Shown here one piece after another: positions 7,014 to 15,520 of a DNA stretch of 64,000 nt. Position 1 is the stretch's first letter. Every line of letters begins with the position of its first letter. The position numbers and the translations under genes were made by a program. The stretch spans positions 310,001 through 374,000 of the forward strand of contig NZ_FQWD01000004.1 of NCBI RefSeq assembly GCF_900129565.1. Direction: 5' to 3'. A model generated the notes under the pieces. The model saw nothing but the letters and a program-made list of their open reading frames with translations, had not been told where the DNA came from and ran no database searches. Source of the DNA: Marisediminitalea aggregata. GTDB taxonomy: Bacteria > Pseudomonadota > Gammaproteobacteria > Enterobacterales > Alteromonadaceae.

Positions 7014-9071
7014 TTAGTGGAATTTGCGTTCGGACACCAACAACAAGGTATCGCGAATATTTTCCACGGATACCGGCTTGGTTAAAAATGCGTTCATCCC
7101 GACGTTAAAGCAGGCTTGCCTGTTCTCATTGGTGGTATTTGCTGTCATGGCAATAATGGTGAGGGATTTGTGGTCATACCCCAGTTCACGGCGAATTTTT
7201 CGCGTGGCCTGGAATCCATCCATCACATCCATTTCGCAGTCCATAAAGACCACGTTGTAATCCCTGTTTTGCTTTAACGTCTTGATTGCTTCCAGCCCAT
7301 TTACCGCATAGTCTGCGGTCAGGCTCAGCTCAGACAGCATGGCTTCCATGACGATGCGGTTTATTTCATTGTCTTCTACCACCAGCACTTTCATACCTTG
7401 AAGTTGCGCGACGACTGACGGCGAAGCGACGCGTCTGGCAGTGATATTCGCCTGCTCGGAATAGGGAAACTTCAATGAAACAGTAAATTCAGAGCCGGCT
7501 CCCGGATGACTATGTACGCTTATGTCACCATGCATGGCCTGGCACAATTCTTTGACTATCGACAAACCTAACCCCGTACCGGCGTTCGCCTGATTGTCGA
7601 ATTGTTGAAACGGCTTAAAGATACGCGCGGTCTGCTCCCGGGTCATCCCCTTCCCGGAATCGGCCACACGAGCTACTAATTCCAGCAACGCGCCGGTTTG
7701 TATTGTGGTGATAGTAAATTTAATGTGCCCGCCAAAAGTAAACCGCAATGCGTTATTCAGGATATTCGTGAATATTTGCTTTACCCGGACCTCATCGGCT
7801 TCAACCCAATCTTGTTGGCAATAATGGGTTTCAAACTCCAGTTGTATACCTTGCTTTTCACAAAGCGGTAAATACAACGCCTGCAGGTCGTTAAACACTC
7901 TTGCCAATGACAACGGCGCAGGCGAAATCAGCAATTCACCACTGTCTATTTTTGAGTAGTCCAACACGTCATTGATAAGACGTACAAGGGTCTCCGAGCT
8001 TTGCATTGCAATCGCTATTTTGGTTTCCAGAATGTCTTTGTCCAGACCGGAGTGAATGGTTTGCAACATGCCAGAAATCCCATTGATGGGCGTGCGCAAT
8101 TCATGGCTGATTTTAGCAATTAATTGACTGCGTGCCTGCAACAGGTTCTCGGCTTCCTGCTTTTTCACTGCAAGCAGGTTTCGATTTGCGACCTGGGCAT
8201 CAATATCCTGAAACGCTCCGAACAAGCGAACGCATTCGCCATCTTTGAATTCTGCCTCGCCTAATGCTGCAACCCATTTTTCTTTGCCGGTATAAGTAAT
8301 CAGGCGGACTTCCAGGCTCCAGGACTCACCTTTCTCAAAACCGCGCTCAACCGCATCAACAATTTGCTGACGGTCTTCCCCTTCTTTGTAAAAGTCGATG
8401 GCGGTTTCCAAATTGGGCTCAAAGTCGTCGGGCACTTCATGAATAAAGCGCGTCTGATCGCTCCAGTACACTTTGCCGGATTGCACATCAACTTCCCAAA
8501 AACCAATGTTCGCAAGGCGCTGCATGGCTTGTAAAGAATTTAGCCGCCGCCGTTTCCATACCAGGCTTTCGTCTCTGGCCAACGCCGTTTCAATGACCGC
8601 GGCAATGGTTTTGATTAAATCAAGCTCAGCATCGCTAAAAGCAGATGCCTGTTGTTGGGTGAATAAAAAGAACAGGGTCCGGGGTAATTTGCCCTGACTT
8701 AAAATCGGCGCCCCCAAATAAGTGTGAATGGCAAACAAATTCACAAATGGGTGTTCTGACACATCAGACGTACTGCAGTCTTCGTAGTACGTTAGCTCAC
8801 CGCTTTCAATGGCCTTATTACAAAGTACGTCTTTTACAGGCAGGGTAATACCTGCCTCAAAAGACAGCTGAGATGATTGATTGATGCTATGCAGTCGATA
8901 CAGTGAATGGTCAACGTCGTCGATGCCGCCATAGCCTACAGCGTCGGCACCAAACGATCCGCGGCAAATCTCGAGTAAGCGATCTATCATAACCGGCGTA
9001 CTTAGATTTTGATCCGACGATATATCTAAAATCGTCTTGTAAATAAGAGGGTTACCGCGTTCTAACTGCAT
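7014..9071 (-). CDS. GAF-PAS hybrid sensor histidine kinase
   Basis: A 685-residue soluble hybrid kinase. Order: GAF domain about 10-165, PAS/PAC about 185-295, HisKA with ISHELRTPING (phospho-accepting His323), HATPase about 430-545 (GTGLGLSIVKEL), and a C-terminal receiver about 560-680 with phospho-acceptor Asp611 (VVFMDCEMDVMDG) and the KP lysine near the end. There are no membrane segments or signal peptide, so it probably senses a cytoplasmic signal through GAF/PAS. It is 48 bases downstream of the REC-PAS-GGDEF-EAL gene on the same strand, so the two are probably co-transcribed and may form one phosphorelay to c-di-GMP. The ligand is unknown. Confidence 0.93.
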   Translation of the reverse strand: MQLERGNPLIYKTILDISSDQNLSTPVMIDRLLEICRGSFGADAVGYGGIDDVDHSLYRLHSINQSSQLSFEAGITLPVKDVLCNKAIESGELTYYEDCSTSDVSEHPFVNLFAIHTYLGAPILSQGKLPRTLFFLFTQQQASAFSDAELDLIKTIAAVIETALARDESLVWKRRRLNSLQAMQRLANIGFWEVDVQSGKVYWSDQTRFIHEVPDDFEPNLETAIDFYKEGEDRQQIVDAVERGFEKGESWSLEVRLITYTGKEKWVAALGEAEFKDGECVRLFGAFQDIDAQVANRNLLAVKKQEAENLLQARSQLIAKISHELRTPINGISGMLQTIHSGLDKDILETKIAIAMQSSETLVRLINDVLDYSKIDSGELLISPAPLSLARVFNDLQALYLPLCEKQGIQLEFETHYCQQDWVEADEVRVKQIFTNILNNALRFTFGGHIKFTITTIQTGALLELVARVADSGKGMTREQTARIFKPFQQFDNQANAGTGLGLSIVKELCQAMHGDISVHSHPGAGSEFTVSLKFPYSEQANITARRVASPSVVAQLQGMKVLVVEDNEINRIVMEAMLSELSLTADYAVNGLEAIKTLKQNRDYNVVFMDCEMDVMDGFQATRKIRRELGYDHKSLTIIAMTANTTNENRQACFNVGMNAFLTKPVSVENIRDTLLLVSERKFH

Positions 9072-9119
9072 AGGAATAACCGGTTTTCTGACTAACTGGT
9101 TTATTTTTAGTGTCGGGTA

Positions 9120-11222
9120 TCATACCACTTGTGGCTCATTAGCCAAGAGCGAAAAAAAATCGTTCTCATTTATTGGTTTGCTAAAGTAATAGCCCTGTCC
9201 CTCTTCACAGTTAATTTGCTTCAGTGTCTCCCATTGCTCAGCAGTTTCGATGCCTTCACCCACCAGTTTCAAACCCAGACTATGAGCCAGATGCACAATC
9301 ACATCGACAATGTTTTTTGCTTGCTCGTCTGCCAGCATGTCTTTCACAAAAGAACGATCGATTTTAAGGATATCGAGTGGAAACATCCTCAGATAGCTCA
9401 AACTCGAGTAACCGGTACCAAAATCATCCAATGCAATTGAAATTCCCAACGACGATAACTGCGTTAAAATATCCCGGGTTTCTTCGAAGTCGGTCATTAA
9501 CGCAGACTCGGTCACCTCCAGCTCCAACAAATGACTGGGTAAGGCCGCTTCGTTTAGCATGTCCTCAAGCTGGTTGCAGATATCACTTTCGTGAAATTGC
9601 TGAGCCGAAATATTCACAGCAATCTTGAGCGGGTGCCCCTGACGTTCCAGTTTTTTAGCGGTTTGAATACTTTGTTGTAACACCTGACGGCCAAGTTCGT
9701 GAATTAAACCTGACTCCTCGGCAAACCCAATAAATTTGTCGGGCGGGATCATGCTTCCATCTTCTCCGGCCAGTCTGACCAACGCTTCCGCACCGGTGAT
9801 CGTTCCCGACACCAAATTGTATTTTGGTTGATACTGCACAATGAGGCTTTCATTTTCCAACGCAGTGCGAAGCGACTTTTCAATACTTACCCGTTCGTTA
9901 AGCTCCAACTGCAAGTTGGTAGAAAAGTAACAATAACGGTTCTTTCCGGTGGTTTTCGCTCTGTACATGGCGGTATCGGCATGGCGCATTAACTCCTCAG
10001 CGTTTGACGAGTCGGTTGGGTAAAAGCTTATTCCCACACTGACACTGAGTTTGTGTTCTTCACCTGAGATTGAAAACGGTTCCTGAATGGCTTCAATGAT
10101 ATCCATCGCCACTATATCCGTCACGTTGTGCGAATTGATTTCCGGAATCATAACCACGAATTCATCACCACCGACCCTCGCAAGTGTCGTTTCGGTGTCG
10201 CACAGATGTTCCAGCCGTTGCGCCACTTGTGTAATCACAATATCACCCACTGAATGCCCCAGCGCGTCATTGAGATACTTAAAGTTATCGATATCAATCA
10301 ACAATAAGGCGACAGACTTCCGGCTTATTTGTGCACGAGAAATGCTCTGCAACACGCGGTCATGCAACAACATGCGGTTCGGCAGGCCGGTGAGCTGGTC
10401 GTGATTTGCTAAGTGGGTCATTTGCGTCGCAAGCGCAATAGACTCGGTCACATCCTGGAACACAATCACGCAACCGACCAGATTTTGTTGCTTATCGCGG
10501 ATTGGCGCAGCAGAGTCCTCTACCCGGTATTCACGCCCTAAACGATTGGTAATTTTAGCGTTCAGCGCCATGGCGACGACACGCTTTTCCTTCAAAGCAA
10601 TTTCAACCGGGTTAGGCAATGGCTGATTCGTTGTAGCATCGGATATCACCATAACCTCGCCAATTGGCAAGCCAATAGCAGAGTCTTTGTGCCATCCCGT
10701 CAGCCGCTGAGCAACCGGGTTAATGAAGGTGATTTTCCCTTCTTCATCTGTCGCAATGACCGCATCCGCAATAGAGTTTAAGATGACTTTCAGATACTGG
10801 CGCTCTTCTTCAATTTGTCGCCGCGCACTAATCACCGCGCGTTCCTGAAGCTTTAACTGCAGATGATTGTTAACACGCGCCCGGCAAAGCGTTAAGTCAA
10901 AGGGCTTGGTAATGAAATCGATTCCCCCCATTTCAAGGGCTTTTCGCTCAGTCTCGTAGTCATGATGAGAGGTAATGAAAATCACAGACGGCACTTTCGT
11001 ATAGGCCTGTTCTTTAATGCGCTTGCACACATCAAAACCGTTGATGTCAGGTAATTCAATATCCAGTAACACGATATCCGGTTGAGATATCGCGGCTAAT
11101 GCGAGCCCTTCCTGCCCGTTCTCTGCGGTTGATACCTGGGCTAAGTCCTCAAGACCACTGGCGAGGACTGCCAGTGCCCCTGGGTCATCGTCGATGACCA
11201 GAATTTTTAATGTCCCTTCCAT
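9120..11222 (-). CDS. Response regulator with PAS, GGDEF and EAL domains
   Basis: A 700-residue c-di-GMP enzyme under receiver control. Receiver at about 5-120 with phospho-acceptor Asp54; a linker helix; PAS about 143-262; GGDEF about 268-430 with an intact GGDEF at 351-355; EAL about 445-695 with EAL at 479-481 and DDFGTGYSSL intact. No RxxD inhibitory site precedes GGDEF. Both cyclase and phosphodiesterase activity are therefore possible, and the net direction cannot be told from sequence. GGAGGAG precedes the ATG. It is first in an operon with the hybrid kinase at 7014-9071, its likely phosphodonor. Confidence 0.94.
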   Translation of the reverse strand: MEGTLKILVIDDDPGALAVLASGLEDLAQVSTAENGQEGLALAAISQPDIVLLDIELPDINGFDVCKRIKEQAYTKVPSVIFITSHHDYETERKALEMGGIDFITKPFDLTLCRARVNNHLQLKLQERAVISARRQIEEERQYLKVILNSIADAVIATDEEGKITFINPVAQRLTGWHKDSAIGLPIGEVMVISDATTNQPLPNPVEIALKEKRVVAMALNAKITNRLGREYRVEDSAAPIRDKQQNLVGCVIVFQDVTESIALATQMTHLANHDQLTGLPNRMLLHDRVLQSISRAQISRKSVALLLIDIDNFKYLNDALGHSVGDIVITQVAQRLEHLCDTETTLARVGGDEFVVMIPEINSHNVTDIVAMDIIEAIQEPFSISGEEHKLSVSVGISFYPTDSSNAEELMRHADTAMYRAKTTGKNRYCYFSTNLQLELNERVSIEKSLRTALENESLIVQYQPKYNLVSGTITGAEALVRLAGEDGSMIPPDKFIGFAEESGLIHELGRQVLQQSIQTAKKLERQGHPLKIAVNISAQQFHESDICNQLEDMLNEAALPSHLLELEVTESALMTDFEETRDILTQLSSLGISIALDDFGTGYSSLSYLRMFPLDILKIDRSFVKDMLADEQAKNIVDVIVHLAHSLGLKLVGEGIETAEQWETLKQINCEEGQGYYFSKPINENDFFSLLANEPQVV

Positions 11223-11531
11223 TGCAGGCTCCTCCGTTTACTACTTCATTGCAAGGTTCGATATATTCGCCGTCCAGCCTGACCGGGTTCGTAAGCAACC
11301 CTATTGCGAATCAGCGTCGCTTTAATAAATGAAAAAACAACACTTTTTCACATTACTGCCTATACTTACCCACTGAAATCAGCAGAAAACATAGCAATTT
11401 GTCGCAGCTTTGAAAAAGCGGCTGGATGTAAATCGTTCCCTCATAGATAATGATTAGCATTCAATCTGGTTTTAGTATAGGTGATTGGTCGTATTTCACT
11501 AACTTTTGATGAACTGTAAAGCGAGCCAACT
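11223..11531. other. Divergent intergenic region between two signalling genes
   Basis: A 309-bp gene-free stretch between the GGDEF-EAL operon (leftward) and the large hybrid kinase (rightward). It is AT-rich and must hold both promoters. The only site I can support is the Fur-box-like sequence at 11446-11464. A nine-codon open frame (ATG at about 11510) ends just after the kinase TTG start and is probably not meaningful. Confidence 0.6.
11446..11464. promoter_or_regulatory. Fur-box-like site
   Basis: GATAATGATTAGCATTCAA matches the classical 19-bp Fur consensus GATAATGATAATCATTATC at 13 positions. Its core ATAATGATTAG matches the 7-1-7 core ATAATnATTAT at all but one base. It lies 68-86 bases upstream of the TTG start of the hybrid kinase at 11532, a position that could affect that promoter. 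Confidence 0.45.
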
Positions 11532-14500
11532 TTGAGCAACATAAAATACACCTACATACTGCTAGTCGGATTATTTGGCCTGTTATTGGGCGTGTCACTG
11601 ATTCATGAAAGCTATATAGAGAAAGAAGCCTTCAACGAAATTGCAAAACAGCACCAGGTCAATTTACACGAAATTAAAATCGACTTTTCGAATCGTATTA
11701 ATGAAAGTATCAATGCCATTCACTTTTTATACTCCACGCCGCCGATTAGCGGTTTGGTGAGAGCATCTGAAGACCCGGAAGGTATCGACCGTCTTGACGA
11801 CACCTCTTTTGATGGCTGGCGGTCGCGACTAGAAACCATTTTCACAGCTTTTCTTGAAAACAACGCCCAATACTCACAGGCCAGGGTGATTTATGCAGAC
11901 TCTGGGGACGAATTCATCCGGGTGGAACGCTTTCGTGGTGATGTTCGCGTTGCCACGCCTAATTTGTACCAGAACAAGAAACACACTGATTATTTTATTG
12001 AAGCGACGCAGTTAAAGCGGCAACAGCTTTATATTTCACCGATTAGCTTAAACCGTGAATTTGGTGAAATTACTGTACCCTATCAGCCGACAATTCGTTT
12101 TATCCTGCCCATTTTCACCGATCAGGGTAAACTTTTTGCTTTTCTGGTCATCAATAAGAACCTCGCCAATCTGTTCGAATCAGCCAGAGAATTTATTCCG
12201 GCAGGCCAACAGTTGGCTTACAGTGATGAGGCCGGATACTTTCTGGAACACTTTGATCCTGTACTGTATTTTACAAAAGATTTGTCACCTGATAAGACCT
12301 TTACCAGTGAATATACAACAACGACGTTGATACCCAATCTACTAAGTAAAGTAACCCCGTTATCTGGCACAATGCCAGCTAGCTATGTGTCCAGCAGCGC
12401 AATGATGGTGCCTTCAGGACATCGTCCTTACCAACTAACCGTGTCGATATTCAGTGACAGTGCGTTTATTGATAAGTTCTTGTGGGATCGCCGGGTCTCT
12501 TTTTATACCGCCATTGCAATTGTGCTATTACTTTTCTCAATGGCTTTGTCATTAATTAACCGTGCATCGAATCGCAATCGCAAACTCGCCGAAGCCAGGG
12601 CTGAAGCGCAAGCCGTGGTGACCGCTGCGATCGATGTCATCATTACCCTGGACAATCAGGGTGCGGTTACCTCGTGCAACTTCGCTGCCGAGCGTATGCT
12701 AGGGGTGAACAAGCAACAATTGTTGGGTGAAAAGCTCGCCCCGTACTTTAACCCGCACTCCAACACGCCCATTGAAACCATAATATCCAATACTGAAACT
12801 GAATCAGATCTTACATGGAACAAAGGCGCAGAAGAGTGCCATTATCACTGCACAAAAAGCGTGATTAAATTGTCAAAAAAAGTCTCTGCATTGGCGCTGA
12901 TTTTTCGGGATTCGACTCAGGATATGCAAGCTAAACAGGAAGCTGCCAACATAAACCAGGTGCTGGAAACCAAAATTGCTAAACGCACCCAGGAGTTGGA
13001 ATCTGCACGCAATGAAGCGGTAGAAAACAGCAAGGTTAAAAGTCAGTTTATTTCCAATATCAGCCATGAAATGCGAACACCCTTGAATGGAATTTTGGGT
13101 GCTCTGGCCATGTTAAAACGACAGCGCTTGCTACCGGAAACTGAAAAATTCATCAATATGGCTGAGGTCAGTGCGTTTAACCTCAACGTCCTCATCAACG
13201 ACATTTTGGACCTGTCGAAAATTGAAGCAGGTAAACTGGATTTAGAGAGCAAACTGTTTAACCCAACGGTATTGATAAACGATCAGGTCACCACCCACGC
13301 CGTAAAAGCCATCGAAAAAGGGCTGGAATTTTATCTCGATACCTCAGCGCTTAACTTTCGCACGTTTCGCAGCGACCCACATCGACTCGCACAGGTGTTA
13401 AACAACATTATCAGCAATGCCATAAAATTTACCGAGCGTGGGGCGGTTATTGTAAAAGCCCGTACCGATGCCCTCGACTCTACCGGTACGCTTACCATCA
13501 CCATCAGTGATACCGGCATTGGCATCGCCAAAGAGAAAATACCGAAGTTATTTAATGCGTTCCAACAAGCCGACAATAATATTGCGTCCAGATACGGTGG
13601 TACCGGCCTTGGCCTGCTAATTTGTAAGCAACTCGTCAACATGATGGGCGGTCAAATTTCACTCGACTCCGAGCTTCACAAAGGCACCGATGTCACCATT
13701 ACCCTGCCAACCAATGAATGGGAACCTTATGCCGAAAGTGAAATTAAGCGACTTACCGATAAAACCGTGGGCGTTTACACTCACAGTGAAAACGCGGCTC
13801 GAATTATTACTAATATAGTGAAAAGCCTGGACGGTAAGCCGTTTATATTGGAAAGCAGCCATCTTGAAGCGCCGCTTCCCGATCTCCCTGACAATTTGAT
13901 CGTAGATGTATCACTTTCTGAAGCGACGAAACTGGTGACCTGGTTGTCATCGCAGGCGAACAAACCCAAGTTATTCGTGCTAAAAGCCTTTACGCAGAAC
14001 TTTTATTTAGACTATGAGCCACTGGAGTATCTGAATAAACCCCTGTTACGCACCGAGTTTTTAGCGAAATTTATTAATCAGCGCGGGCAAACTTCCGAGT
14101 TTGTTTCAGACTTTTATCACCGACGTCAAACTGATGTAGATGCACAGCACCTTTACGACGCAAGCACGCTGAAAGGCAAAGTACTGTTGATTGTCGATGA
14201 CAACGACATCAACCTGGAAGTAGCAGCCAGTCTGCTATCGGAACTACCTGTTACCATTTACTGCGCGAACTCCGGAGAAGATGCTATCACCCGTTTGATT
14301 AACCTTGAATCAGAGGGCACGCCAGCCGATGCTATTCTGATGGATTGCAATATGCCGGGTATCGATGGTTATGAAGCCACCCAGCTTATCCGACAGGGAA
14401 AAGCCGGGGAGCATACAGCGGCAATCCCGATCATCGCGATGACAGCCAATGCCCTGCAAGGCGAAAGAGAGAAATGCTTGCGCATTGGCATGGACGATTT

Positions 14501-14999
14501 TATTACCAAGCCACTGGAACCCAATGAGTTTATAACCAAGTCGGTAGCATGGCTACAAACCGAGGAAGTGGTGATATCAACGCCAGAAGAGGCGCAAACC
14601 AGCCCCCAAAAAGAAGAAGCCACTGCGGCTTCAGGCAATACACAGCAAGAATCAGAACCAAGCTTACCGATTTGGGACAAAGGTGCAGCATTGGGAAGAT
14701 TAATGAACAACGAGGCATTACTGAACAAGCTTGTTGATATCTTTCTTTCAGGAGCTGAGCCCATCTTTGCAGAGCTGTCAGCAGCGGTACACAATGGCGA
14801 CTACGAAACAGTGCGTCAGCGCAGTCACAAGCTAAAAGGACAAACCGGAGAAATTGGTGCTCAGCAACTCTACGACACCATGAGTAAACTCGAACAAAGT
14901 GCTAAAAACCAGGAGCCAGACATAAACACACGGTTCAATGTCGCCAAAACCCAATTTGAGGCCCTGTTAGACGAGCTAAAACAAGCCACAGAAGCCTGA
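11532..14999 (+). CDS. Large membrane hybrid sensor kinase with HPt domain
   Basis: A 1155-residue tripartite kinase. Membrane helix about 5-25, periplasmic sensor of about 290 residues, second helix about 322-343, PAS about 358-460, coiled coil, HisKA with ISHEMRTPLNG (His512), HATPase about 620-730. Next comes a receiver-like segment (about 745-870) without a recognisable acceptor Asp, a true receiver (LLIVDDNDINLEV; acceptor Asp938) and an HPt domain with His1099 (RSHKLKG). The start is TTG, chosen because it begins right before the first helix and no ATG follows soon; the ribosome-binding site is weak. A Fur-box-like site lies upstream. The cognate final regulator is not identifiable. BarA/TorS-type architecture, not an orthologue I can name. 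Confidence 0.9.
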   Translation: MSNIKYTYILLVGLFGLLLGVSLIHESYIEKEAFNEIAKQHQVNLHEIKIDFSNRINESINAIHFLYSTPPISGLVRASEDPEGIDRLDDTSFDGWRSRLETIFTAFLENNAQYSQARVIYADSGDEFIRVERFRGDVRVATPNLYQNKKHTDYFIEATQLKRQQLYISPISLNREFGEITVPYQPTIRFILPIFTDQGKLFAFLVINKNLANLFESAREFIPAGQQLAYSDEAGYFLEHFDPVLYFTKDLSPDKTFTSEYTTTTLIPNLLSKVTPLSGTMPASYVSSSAMMVPSGHRPYQLTVSIFSDSAFIDKFLWDRRVSFYTAIAIVLLLFSMALSLINRASNRNRKLAEARAEAQAVVTAAIDVIITLDNQGAVTSCNFAAERMLGVNKQQLLGEKLAPYFNPHSNTPIETIISNTETESDLTWNKGAEECHYHCTKSVIKLSKKVSALALIFRDSTQDMQAKQEAANINQVLETKIAKRTQELESARNEAVENSKVKSQFISNISHEMRTPLNGILGALAMLKRQRLLPETEKFINMAEVSAFNLNVLINDILDLSKIEAGKLDLESKLFNPTVLINDQVTTHAVKAIEKGLEFYLDTSALNFRTFRSDPHRLAQVLNNIISNAIKFTERGAVIVKARTDALDSTGTLTITISDTGIGIAKEKIPKLFNAFQQADNNIASRYGGTGLGLLICKQLVNMMGGQISLDSELHKGTDVTITLPTNEWEPYAESEIKRLTDKTVGVYTHSENAARIITNIVKSLDGKPFILESSHLEAPLPDLPDNLIVDVSLSEATKLVTWLSSQANKPKLFVLKAFTQNFYLDYEPLEYLNKPLLRTEFLAKFINQRGQTSEFVSDFYHRRQTDVDAQHLYDASTLKGKVLLIVDDNDINLEVAASLLSELPVTIYCANSGEDAITRLINLESEGTPADAILMDCNMPGIDGYEATQLIRQGKAGEHTAAIPIIAMTANALQGEREKCLRIGMDDFITKPLEPNEFITKSVAWLQTEEVVISTPEEAQTSPQKEEATAASGNTQQESEPSLPIWDKGAALGRLMNNEALLNKLVDIFLSGAEPIFAELSAAVHNGDYETVRQRSHKLKGQTGEIGAQQLYDTMSKLEQSAKNQEPDINTRFNVAKTQFEALLDELKQATEA

Positions 15000-15012
15000 T
15001 TCAGGAGTTGCA

Positions 15013-15390
15013 TTATTCACACAACCAGTTAATCGCTTCCGTTGAATCAGTAAAGTAGTTGGCTTCGCCACCAATAAACCAGTCACCCACTGTGGCCATT
15101 AGCGCTTGCCAGTCTTTATTTCCCACGATGGCGATTTTTTCGAACTCGTTGCCGTGCTTTAAACCAATTTTGAAGTCATCCCACGCGGCGCGCAGCTCCC
15201 AGCCACTAAATGCAGTCACATCTACCAACATTTTGACATGTGGTGAGCCAATCGTGTTTAACGCACCTTCCAGCAGTGGCGTAAACGCTTCGTAATCGGC
15301 ATGGGTCAGTTTTCCTGCGGCTTTCATTACAATGTAAAGGGTGTTTTCAAAACGCTCTATTCCGATTGAAATACTGTGAGTCTGGGTCAT
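15013..15390 (-). CDS. SpoIIAA/STAS-like protein
   Basis: A 125-residue soluble protein with the SpoIIAA-like (STAS/SEC14-related) pattern: an N-terminal strand, GKLTHADYEAFTPLLE, a central strand VKMLVDVTAF, KIAIVGN, and the typical C-terminal FxDSTEAINWL. Members of this family bind lipids or act in uncharacterised signalling; the exact role is unknown. It is convergent with the hybrid kinase (13-bp gap) and divergent from aceK (130-bp gap). Confidence 0.8.
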   Translation of the reverse strand: MTQTHSISIGIERFENTLYIVMKAAGKLTHADYEAFTPLLEGALNTIGSPHVKMLVDVTAFSGWELRAAWDDFKIGLKHGNEFEKIAIVGNKDWQALMATVGDWFIGGEANYFTDSTEAINWLCE

Positions 15391-15520
15391 AACTGGCGGT
15401 CCGGGTTATTCAGTCTTACACTTACGCTATCTCATATTCGCCTGCTGTATGCTGACATAAATCAACAAAAATACCTGTCTCATTCGCCTGCGCCATGCGC
15501 TGTGGTAAGGTGACAGCGGA

